Part shown: in pieces, positions 44,727 through 53,400 of the stretch
Numbering within the stretch: position 1 is the first letter of the stretch
How the letters are laid out: each line of letters opens with the position of its first letter
From: JANQOH01 sp965200095
GTDB lineage: Bacteria > Pseudomonadota > Alphaproteobacteria > UBA7887
Length of the DNA: 64,000 nucleotides
Reading direction: 5' to 3'
Assembly (NCBI GenBank): GCA_965200095.1
Contig: OZ241350.1
Span: forward strand, 62,001-126,000
The notes under the pieces: model-generated
What the model was told of the DNA's origin: nothing
The model's input: the letters and a program-made list of their open reading frames with translations, nothing else
Databases searched by the model: none
Position numbers and translations under genes: made by a program

Positions 44727-45013
44727 CCTGCGGCTGCGGCGGCCTTGCGGACGCGGGTTTTCAGGCGCCGGCCCAACGCGGTCAGTTCGGCGCCGCGCGC
44801 CTTGCCGAGCCATGCGTCGAGACCGCCGCGATGTTCGATCGAACGCAGCGTCGCCGCGGCGATTCGCAGACGGACCCGCGTTCCCAGCGCGTCGCTGAAG
44901 AGCGAGCAAGCCTGAAGGTTCGGCTGGAAGCGCCGCAGCGTCCGGTTGTGCGCGTGGCTCACATGCATCCCGCGGAGCGCGCCGGTTCCGGTCAGCTGGC
45001 AACGTCGGGACAT
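44723..45013 (-). CDS. rpmB: 50S ribosomal protein L28
   Basis: A 96-residue L28. SRRCQLTGTGALRGMHVSHAHNRT and RRFQPNLQ match the family. The zinc-binding Cys pairs of the C-plus form are absent, typical of alphaproteobacteria. The start MSRRC is used; a slightly longer upstream frame is not supported. It is followed by the queuosine transporter with a 4-base overlap. Confidence 0.95.
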   Translation of the reverse strand: MSRRCQLTGTGALRGMHVSHAHNRTLRRFQPNLQACSLFSDALGTRVRLRIAAATLRSIEHRGGLDAWLGKARGAELTALGRRLKTRVRKAAAAAG

Positions 45014-45067
45014 CCCGCTCTCCTGCATCGGTGTGTATGAAGAAATCAAGAAGCCCCACTAATCCTC

Positions 45068-45170
45068 GTCATTCCCGCGAAAGCGGGAATCTGTTGCGGC
45101 GTTTCCGCAAAGAAGAACGGATCGATATCGCAGACGACCGCCTCCGGATTCCCGCTTTCGCGGGAATGAC
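45068..45170. repeat. Paired palindrome unit, long core
   Basis: Same arrangement as the units at 16494, 16861 and 17048: a forward palindrome, a core of about 50 bases with GCGGCGTTTCCG, then the inverted palindrome. It lies in the 440-base gap between rpmB and the autotransporters. Confidence 0.75.
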
Positions 45171-45321
45171 GAAGTATTATCGGAGGGTTATCGGCTCCTG
45201 CTGCGCCATTTCTTCGGTGCTCCGACCGTGGTAATAAGAGCCGTCCGATTTCTTCCCCCGCTCATCGGCGTGGCGTCGCGGTTGATAGATGGCCCCCCGC
45301 CGTTTGTCAACCCCGCGTTCA

Positions 45322-45402
45322 GCGGTTCTCATTATGGCGATGGACGCGTCTCCCTGGGAGCGCCGGATCCGCCGTATTGCTCCAGGCCAAAATGAGAATT
45401 GC
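45322..45402. mobile_element. MITE-like element with terminal inverted repeats, copy 2
   Basis: An 81-bp relative of the element at 4621-4751. Left end GCGGTTCTCATTATGGC (45322-45338), right end GCCAAAATGAGAATTGC (45386-45402). The first 29 bases beyond the left end (GATGGACGCG...) also match. The long interior hairpin of copy 1 is missing. Confidence 0.6.
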
Positions 45403-45453
45403 CGCCCCGCGTTCCGGTCCAACACATATGAGACGCCGGCGCGCCGGCGGCGG

Positions 45454-48400
45454 TCAGAAGCGCATCGACAAGCTGACGCGGCCGCCATAGTCGCGCGTGT
45501 CGCCGCCGGACGCCGCATAGCCCAGAGCGCCGCGCAGCACGAAGCGACCCTCCTCCCAGCCATGCTCGCCGCCGACCCCGACCAGCCAGCGCGTCTCCTC
45601 GCCCGTCGCCTCGAGCGATGTCCCCGCGACCGACATCCGCGTCTCCGCCGCGAACTCGCGCTCCACATCCACCGAGCCGAAGATGCGCCCCCCTTCGCCG
45701 AAGACACGCTCCGCCAGCGCCCCGGCGCGACCGGTCAGGCTCCGGCCCCGGTCCAGCGACACCCGCGCCCCAACCGAGTCGTCGAAGTCCGAAAGCGACA
45801 GCGACGACCAGGCCACTCGCGCCCGCGGCGTCACCGTCGCGCCGTCCGCCACGGGGACCGCGCGCCCCGCTTCCAGCACGGCCGAAAGTCCCCGCGCCGC
45901 GACACCGTCCTTCAGCCTCCCGCGCAGCGTCGATTTCAGGTCCGCATCGTAGAACGTCGCCGCCGCCTGGCCGTCCACGAAGAACGGCCCGCGAGACCAC
46001 GTCGCCGACAACCCCACGCCCGCGCCCCGGGCCTCGACCTCGCCGCCGTTGCGCGACACCTCCGCTGTCGCCCGGCGCCAATGAACCGACACGCCCGCTT
46101 GCGTCTCTTCGCCCAGGACCGCGTCCAGGCCGGTCTGGAACGAGAAACCGCGATGGTCGTAGGCCGTCCCCGCATTGGTCGACTCCGCCGCCTCCCACGA
46201 CCCCCGCAACGCATCGACGCGCGTCCACGCCCCGTTCGACGCGCGCGCCGCCGATGCGCGTTCGGCGTGCGACATCGGGCGCTCCATCCCCAGAAGCAGC
46301 GACGGCAGAGCCTCGTAGACGCGGGTCCGCGGCGCCAGCCGGCGCGCCAGCTCGAACCTTCCCGCCGCCGCGGGCGCAAGGCCCACATCGTAGGCGCCGT
46401 CGGGGACCGAGCGCGCCGTTCCGAGCCCGCCGAGCGTTCTCGAAACCGCCTCGCCCTCGCGGTGGAACATCACCGACGGTTCGCCCCCGGGCGCCACGAT
46501 AGCGCCGCCGACGCGCTTCGCCGCGTCGCTCACCGACTCGTCCGCCGACGCCACGATGGTCACCGCCGGGGCGCCCGAACGGCTCTCCACCGACACGCCG
46601 TCGACGCCGGGGATGCGGCCCGCCGGCCCCACTGTCACCGCGCCGTCGCGCTCGAAGCGAACCCGCTTCGCCTCGCCCTCCACCGTCACCGCGCCGTCGC
46701 CGGTAAGGTCGACGGTTCCGGTTATCGCGCCGCCCCGCGCCACCGTCACCGCGTGTTCGCCGGCGCCGCGTCCGAAGACATCGCCGTCGACCGTCCCCGA
46801 CACCATGACCGTCAGATCGCCCGAACGGCTGTCGACCGCGACGCCGTCGACGCCCGAAATTCGGCCCGTCGAACCCACCGCCGCCGCGCCGCCGCGCTCG
46901 AAACGAATCCGCCCCACCGCGCCGTCCGTCGTTACAGTGCTCGCGCTGAGGTCCACGGTCCCGGTTACTGCGCCGCCGCGCGCCACCGTCACCGTGTGTT
47001 TGCCGGCGCCGCGCCCGAAAATGTCGCCATCGACCGTCCCCGACACTGCGACCGTCAGATCGCCGTCGCCGCGGGCGTCCACATCGCCGGTCACCACGCC
47101 CTTGTCGGCCACCGTCAGGCTCAGATCGCCCGACTCGCTGCGCAACGCCACGCCGTCGACGCCCGTGAGGCGCCCCGTGCCCGCCACCGCCACCGCGCCG
47201 CCCGAACTGTAGAGCAGTCGCCCGATGCTGCCGGCCACCGTCAACGGGCCGACGGGGTCATGCACTGTCCCTGCAATCGTCCCGCCTGCCTGCAAATCCA
47301 CGGTCAGCCGGCCGCCGCCGCGCGCCTGGACATCCCCGGTCACCACGCCCTTGTCGGCCACCGTCAGGCTCAGATCGCCCGACTCGCTGCGCAACGCCAC
47401 GCCGTCGACGCCCGTGAGGCGCCCCGCGCCGGTCACCGTCACCGCGCCGCCCGAACTGTAGAGCACCCGTCCGATGCTGCCGGCCACCGTCAACGGGCCG
47501 ACGGGGTCATGCACTGTCCCTGCAATCGTCCCGCCTGCCTGCAAATCCACGGTCAGCCGGCCGCCGCCGCGCGCCTGGACATCCCCGGTCACCACGCCCT
47601 TGTCGGCCACCGTCAGGCTCAGATCGCCCGACTCGCTGCGCAACGCCACGCCGTCGACGCCCGTGAGGCGCCCCGCGCCGGTCACCGTCACCGCGCCGCC
47701 CGAACTGTAGAGCACCCGTCCGATGCTGCCGGCCACCGTCAAGGGACCGACGAGGTCGCGCACCGTGCCCGTGACCGCGCCGCCTTCCCTCATCTCCAGC
47801 TTCAGGGCGCCGCCGCCCCGGATCCGGACATCGCCCTCCACCGTCCCCTCCACCGTCGCGTGGAGGTCGCCGGCGCCGTCGGAGAGCACGCCCACGCCCG
47901 ATGTCGCGCCGACGCGCCCGGTCTTGCCGACAACCAGCCGCCCGCCGTCAATCATGCGCACGCCCGCGCCGGTCCCGCCCGTCACGGCGCCGTTCACGGT
48001 CACGCTCTGGGCGCGCAGGCCCTCCTCGGCGCCCGCGCCGCGCACGAAGACGCCGTTCGCGCCGCCCGTAACGCGCGCGCCCGCGGCAACCGTCACCGCG
48101 ATGGCGCCGTTGCTGTCGTGCGGGACCGCGTAAAGCGCCTCCACGCCGTTGCCCTCGGCGGTAATGGAGCCTCCGGTCACGTCCACCCGGATGTCGCCGG
48201 CGTTGTAGGTCGCCGCGAGCTGCCGGACCTCGTGCTTCCAGCGGGTCGTGTAGGCGGCGCCGGTCAGGGCGCTCAGCGCCGTCTCCAGCTCGCTGCCCGG
48301 GCCCTCCGTCAGGACGGCGTCCAGCGCCGCGCGTTCCGCGGTCGAGAGCGCGTCGCCGGCGCGGACGCGATCGGCGATCGCGGTGTGGGAGAGCGCCGAG

Positions 48401-50331
48401 GCGCGGATGCCGGCGCGCGAGAGGCCCAGGATCTCCTCGGCCGCCCGGTGCGCCGCCGGGCCGTCGCCGGTCGGCGCGGCGGACGATGCCGCGCGCTTCC
48501 GCAGAAGGTTCCGCGCCTCCGCCTTCCACGCGGCGTCGTAAGAGGCCGGAAGCGCCGCCAGCGCCTTCGTCAGCGCGGTCGAATCCCCCGCCGTGATCTC
48601 CGAGAGGACGGCCTGCTCGCCGGTCGACAGCTTCTCGTCGGCGCCCGCGATCCTGGCCCGGATAAAGGCGTCGGTCACAGACGCGCCGACCGTGACATCG
48701 CCGCTCGACGCGACGTGGATCATCGGCGCGGTGCGGGCCGCGTCGTCCGCCGTCTGCGCGCCGGCGCCCCTCGTGAGGCCGCTCGACCGCGCGGCCCACG
48801 CGAGAACGCCGACATCCCGCGCCTCCACTGCGCCTTCGTGCGTCACGACGATGCGCCCCGCCGCGCTCGCGTCGTTCGTCAGACGCCCCTCCATGCCGAC
48901 GGCGAACGGCGCCGCGATCTCCGCCGCCGCCCGCGTCCTCACGGCAGCGGAACCCCAGCCCCTGTGGACTCCCAGGAGACCTCTCGTGATCAGACCATCC
49001 ACGGACGTGTTCAGACCCTCCACGGAGACGGCGCCCGCCACGTCGATGGAAAGCCCCTCCGTGTTCGCGCTGGCCCCGGTCAACCCGTACGAATGGACGA
49101 CGTAGGCGCCGCTGGCGCCGTCGCCCGCCGTCGTGATGGCCCCGCCCGTCATCTCGATGGAGCCCGCTCCGGCCAGCCCCCCCTTGACGACGAATATCCC
49201 GTAGGCGCCCGCCCCCGCCGTCTCGACGGCGCCGCCCGTCATGCGCACCGAGACGTCGCCGCGCGTATAGTTGCTCTGGGCTCTAATCCCGTGGGAGTAG
49301 TAGTTGACATTGGAAAAGGTGTGGATCCCGCCCCGCGTGCGGACCGTGCCGCCTTCCAGGACGATGGACGTCGTTCCGGGGCTCGACTCCGTATCCGAAT
49401 ATGAATCGGCATGGAGACCCAGGGCCCCGGCCCCCGTCGTCTCGACCAGGCCGTCGCGCATCGTGATCGTGGCGCCGCCCGCGATGTTGACGATGCTGAC
49501 GCCGTGGCCCAGGGCGCCTGTCGTCCTGACCGCCGAGCTCGCGTGCGAGACGGTGACGGCTACGTTGCCCGCCGTGACGGCGTTGCTCCGCGTGGCGCCG
49601 ATACCGAGGCCTGTCGTCGCAACGGAGCCGCCGGTCAGGCCGATGGTGAGATCGCCGGTCCCGGAGTGGGCGGCGATGAGGCCGCCCACGCCCGCCCCCG
49701 TCGCCTCGAGGGTGGCGCCCGCCGTCATGGTGACGGTTACGTTGCCCGTCCCTCCGTGTGCGCCCAGAACGACGCCGCCCGTCCCCCCCGTTCTCCTCGA
49801 CAGGGAACCGCCGGTCAAGTCGATGCGGACATTGCCCGTCCCGCTCGAACGTCTACCCTGGATGGCGTAGGCGTTCGCACCCCTCGTCTCGACGGAGCCG
49901 CCGCTCATGCGGACGACTACGCCGCCGCCGCCCGTCGCCCCGGCGTGCCGGGCATACAGGCCATGGCCGGCAGTCCCCCTGGTGACGACGCTTCCGGCCG
50001 TCATGCGAAGCTCGACATCGCCGGAACCGCTGTGACTGCCCCCGATGGCCGCCGCATTGGCCGTCGCATGGTCGATGCCGAGTTTCCCCGGATTGACGAG
50101 GATGTTGGCCGAGCTGCCGGCGCCTTCGATGCAGGCGATGATCCCGCCGCCGGTGTGCGCGCCGCCCCGGCACACGTTCTGCGCCGCCGCCTCCCCGGCA
50201 TACAAGGCGAGCGCGAGCAGCAACCCCGGCGCAAGCGCGGCGACCGAAGCCCGGAGACTCACGATGCGCTCGCCGGAGGCCGGCGCGGGGGGGGGGGGGG
50301 GGGGGGGGGGGCAAAGGGCCGGATGTTCCAT
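45454..50331 (-). CDS. Giant autotransporter A, with poly-C tract after the start
   Basis: A 1625-residue type V autotransporter. A Pro-rich leader (residues 1-~20) holds the 25-C tract; a signal-like hydrophobic stretch follows (LAPGLLLALALYAGEAAAQ). The passenger is a beta-helix of Gly-rich repeats, with a helical insert at ~544-709 and near-identical 83-residue repeats (47222-47719). The C-terminal ~280 residues form the outer-membrane barrel and end in SLSMRF with the terminal Phe. It would display or release the passenger at the cell surface. The leader is in frame with 25 C, so gain or loss of bases would stop translation. GTG in ERIVSL after the tract could give a tract-independent start. 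AGGAGG precedes ATG 50331. Confidence 0.9.
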   Translation of the reverse strand: MEHPALCPPPPPPPPAPASGERIVSLRASVAALAPGLLLALALYAGEAAAQNVCRGGAHTGGGIIACIEGAGSSANILVNPGKLGIDHATANAAAIGGSHSGSGDVELRMTAGSVVTRGTAGHGLYARHAGATGGGGVVVRMSGGSVETRGANAYAIQGRRSSGTGNVRIDLTGGSLSRRTGGTGGVVLGAHGGTGNVTVTMTAGATLEATGAGVGGLIAAHSGTGDLTIGLTGGSVATTGLGIGATRSNAVTAGNVAVTVSHASSAVRTTGALGHGVSIVNIAGGATITMRDGLVETTGAGALGLHADSYSDTESSPGTTSIVLEGGTVRTRGGIHTFSNVNYYSHGIRAQSNYTRGDVSVRMTGGAVETAGAGAYGIFVVKGGLAGAGSIEMTGGAITTAGDGASGAYVVHSYGLTGASANTEGLSIDVAGAVSVEGLNTSVDGLITRGLLGVHRGWGSAAVRTRAAAEIAAPFAVGMEGRLTNDASAAGRIVVTHEGAVEARDVGVLAWAARSSGLTRGAGAQTADDAARTAPMIHVASSGDVTVGASVTDAFIRARIAGADEKLSTGEQAVLSEITAGDSTALTKALAALPASYDAAWKAEARNLLRKRAASSAAPTGDGPAAHRAAEEILGLSRAGIRASALSHTAIADRVRAGDALSTAERAALDAVLTEGPGSELETALSALTGAAYTTRWKHEVRQLAATYNAGDIRVDVTGGSITAEGNGVEALYAVPHDSNGAIAVTVAAGARVTGGANGVFVRGAGAEEGLRAQSVTVNGAVTGGTGAGVRMIDGGRLVVGKTGRVGATSGVGVLSDGAGDLHATVEGTVEGDVRIRGGGALKLEMREGGAVTGTVRDLVGPLTVAGSIGRVLYSSGGAVTVTGAGRLTGVDGVALRSESGDLSLTVADKGVVTGDVQARGGGRLTVDLQAGGTIAGTVHDPVGPLTVAGSIGRVLYSSGGAVTVTGAGRLTGVDGVALRSESGDLSLTVADKGVVTGDVQARGGGRLTVDLQAGGTIAGTVHDPVGPLTVAGSIGRLLYSSGGAVAVAGTGRLTGVDGVALRSESGDLSLTVADKGVVTGDVDARGDGDLTVAVSGTVDGDIFGRGAGKHTVTVARGGAVTGTVDLSASTVTTDGAVGRIRFERGGAAAVGSTGRISGVDGVAVDSRSGDLTVMVSGTVDGDVFGRGAGEHAVTVARGGAITGTVDLTGDGAVTVEGEAKRVRFERDGAVTVGPAGRIPGVDGVSVESRSGAPAVTIVASADESVSDAAKRVGGAIVAPGGEPSVMFHREGEAVSRTLGGLGTARSVPDGAYDVGLAPAAAGRFELARRLAPRTRVYEALPSLLLGMERPMSHAERASAARASNGAWTRVDALRGSWEAAESTNAGTAYDHRGFSFQTGLDAVLGEETQAGVSVHWRRATAEVSRNGGEVEARGAGVGLSATWSRGPFFVDGQAAATFYDADLKSTLRGRLKDGVAARGLSAVLEAGRAVPVADGATVTPRARVAWSSLSLSDFDDSVGARVSLDRGRSLTGRAGALAERVFGEGGRIFGSVDVEREFAAETRMSVAGTSLEATGEETRWLVGVGGEHGWEEGRFVLRGALGYAASGGDTRDYGGRVSLSMRF
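47222..47719 (-). repeat. Two 249-bp tandem repeats inside autotransporter A
   Basis: Units 47222-47470 and 47471-47719 read the same throughout by eye, and a partly matching half-unit precedes them. Each encodes 83 residues (ending ...TVAGSIGRVLYSS), one block of the passenger. Identical DNA repeats allow copy-number change by recombination. Confidence 0.85.
50287..50311. repeat. 25-nt poly-G/poly-C tract in the 5' end of autotransporter A
   Basis: An uninterrupted run of 25 G on the plus strand, 20 bases inside the minus-strand coding region. The C-run encodes the last base of Cys7 and eight Pro. The paralogue at 55360 has a short interrupted tract in the same place (six C, T, five C). Long tracts of this kind slip readily. 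Confidence 0.9.
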
Positions 50332-50464
50332 GACGCTTCATCCTCCTGACCGAAACCCGGTTCGCCGCACAGGTTCATGACGCGAGACGCCGGCGCTCCG
50401 GGAAGCGACCGGATCTGCGACCTTCGCGGCAGGGACCCGGCGTCGCGGGGCGCGCCGGCGGCGG

Positions 50465-53400
50465 TCAGAAGCGCATGGACAAGCTGGCGCGGCCGCCATA
50501 GTCGTGCGTGTCGCCGCCGGACGCCGCATAGCCCAGAGCGCCGCGCAGCACGAAGCGGCCCTCCTCCCAGCCATGCTCGCCGCCGACCCCGACCATATAG
50601 CGAGTCTCCTCGCCCGTCGCCTCAAGCGATGTTCCCGCAACCGACATCCGCGTCTCCGCCGCGAACTCGCGCTCCACATCCACCGAGCCGAAGATGCGGC
50701 CCCCTTCGCCCAGGACGCGCTCCGCCAGCGCCCCGGCGCGACCGGTCAGGCTCCGGCCGTCGTCCAGCGACACCCGCGCCCCAACCGAGTCGTCGAAGCC
50801 CGAAAGCGACAGCGACGAATACGCCACCCGCGCCCGCGGCGTCACCGTAACGCCCTCGGCTACGGGGACCGTGCGCCCCGCCTCCAGCGCCGCCGAAAGG
50901 CCCTGCGCCCCGACATCGTCCTTCAGCGCTCCGCGCAGCGACGATTTCAGGTCCACATCGTAGAGCGTCGCCGCCGCCTGGCCGTCCACGAAAAACGGCC
51001 CCGAAGACCATGTCGCCGACAGACCGAAGCCCGCGCCCCGGGCCTCGACCTCGCCGCCTTGCGAGACCTCCGCCGTCGCCCGGCGCCCGTGCACCGACAG
51101 ACCCGCGCGCGTCTCTTCGCCCAGGACCGCGTCCAGCCCGGCCTGGAACGAGAAACCGCGATGGTCGTATTCGGTCCCCGCATTGGTCGATTTCGCCGCC
51201 TCCCACGAACCCCGCGACGCATCGACGCGCGCCCACGCCCCGCTCGACGCGCGCGGCGCCGCCGCGCGATCGGCGTGCGACGACAGGCGCTCCATCCCCA
51301 GAAGCACCGACGGAAGCGCCTCGTAGACGCGGGTCCGCGGCGCCAGCTCTCGCACCACGCGCAACGCGCCCGATGCCGTGCGCACCACGCCCACATCGTA
51401 GGCGCCGTCGGGAATCGAGCGCTCCGTCCCGATCCTGCCGAGCGTTATCGATCCCGTCTCGCCCTCGCGGTGAAACATCACCGACGGTTCGCCCTCGGCC
51501 GCCACGATAGCGCCGCCGACGCGCTTCGCCGCCTCGCTCAGCGACTCGCCTGCCGCCGCCACGATGGTCACCGCCGGGGGGCGCCCCGAACGGCTCTCTA
51601 TCGACACGCCCCCAATGCCGGGGATGCGGCCCTTCGGTCCCACCCTCACCATGCCGTTGCGCTCGAAGAGAACCTGTCCCGCCTCGCCCTCCACAATCAC
51701 CGCGCCGTCCCCGGCGAGGTCGACTTTCCCGGTTACCCGCCCACCGCGCGCTATCGTCACCCTGTGCGCGCCGGCGTCGCGTCCGAAGACATCGCCTTTG
51801 ACCGTCCCCGCCACCATGACCGTCAGGTCGCCGGCGCCGAGCCCCTCGATGTCGCCTGTCGCCATGCCCATGGCGGCCACCGTCACGCCCAGGTCGCCGG
51901 CGTCGCTGCGCACCGCCACGCCGTCGACGCCCGCAAGAAGCCCCGTCGCTCCCACCGCCACGTCGCCGCCGCGGCGCAGGATCACACGCCCCACTGCGCC
52001 GTCCGCCGTCACCGCGCTGGCGCCGAGGTCGACAGTGCCGGTTACCGACCCGCCGCGCGCCACCGTCACTGTGTGTTCGCCCGCGCCGCGTCCGAAAATG
52101 TCGCCGTCGACCGTCCCCGACACCGAGACCGTCAGATCGCCGTCGCCGCGCGCGTCGATGTCGCCCGTCACCATGCCCATGCCGGCCACGGTCAGGTCCA
52201 GATTGCCGGACTCGCTGCGCAGCGCCACGCCGTCGACGCCCGTCAAGCGCCCCGTGCGCGCCACCGTCACCGCGCCGCCCGAACTGTAAAGCAGCCGCCC
52301 GATGCTGCCGACTACCGTCAGCGGGCCGACGGGATCGTGCACCGTCCCCGAAATCGTCCCGCCTTCCTTCAAATCCACGGTCAGCCGCCCGCCGCCGCGC
52401 GCCTGAACATCGCCCGTCACCACGCCCGTGTCGGCGACCGTCAGGCTCAGATCGCCCGACTCGCTGCCCAGCGCCTCGGTCCTGCCGCCGACCTCGACGC
52501 CCGCGAGGCGCCCCGTGCCCGTCACCGTCACCGCGCCGCCCGAACTGTAGAGAAGCCGTCCGATGCTGCCCGCCACCGTCAGCGGGCCGACGGGGTCGTG
52601 CGCCGTCCCGGCAACCGCGCCGCCTTCCTGCACGTTCAACCGCAGCACGCCGCCGCGCGGCGCGCGCAGATCGCCCGCCACCCGGCCCGTCACGGTGAGG
52701 TCCAGATCGCCCGACTCGGCGCGGATGGCTTCGGTCTTGCCGTCCGCCTCGACGCCGGTGAGCGCGCCGGTCCGGGTCACCGTCACCGCGCCGCCCGAAC
52801 TGTAGAGCAGCCGTCCGATGCTCCCGGCCACCGTCAACGGGCCGACGGGGTCGCGCACCGTTCCCGTGACCGCGCCGCCTTCCCTCACATCCAGCCTCAG
52901 GGCGCCGCCGCCCCGGATCCGGACATCGCCCTCCACCGTCCCCTCCACCGTCGCGCGGAGGTCGCCGGCGCCGTCGGAGAGCACGCCCACGCCCGATGTC
53001 GCGCCGATGCGCCCGGTCTTGCCGACCTCCAGCCGCCCGCCGTCAATCATGCGCACGCCCGCGCCGGTCCCGCCCGTCACGACGCCGTTCACGGTGACGC
53101 TCTGGGCGCGCAGGCCCCCCTCCCCGGCGCCCGCGTTCCTGACGTAAATCCCGTTCGCGCCGCCCGCAACGCGCGCGCCGTCGGCCACGCTCACCGCAAT
53201 GGCGCCGTTGCTGTCGTGCCGGACGGCGTAAAGCGCCTCCACGCCGTTCCCTTCGGCGTCGATGGAGCCTCCGGTCACGTCCACCCGGATGTCGCCGGCG
53301 TTGTAGGTCGCCGCGAACTGCCGGGCCGTGTTCTTCCACGCGGTCGTGTAGGCGGCGCCGGTCAGGGCGGTCAGCGCCGTTTCCAGCTCGCTGCCGGCGC

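Noticed and set aside
50287..50311. Poly-G run as pure sequencing artefact
   Set aside because: Not excluded, but the frame is open at 25 bases and the paralogue has a related short tract at the same site, so a real tract is more likely.
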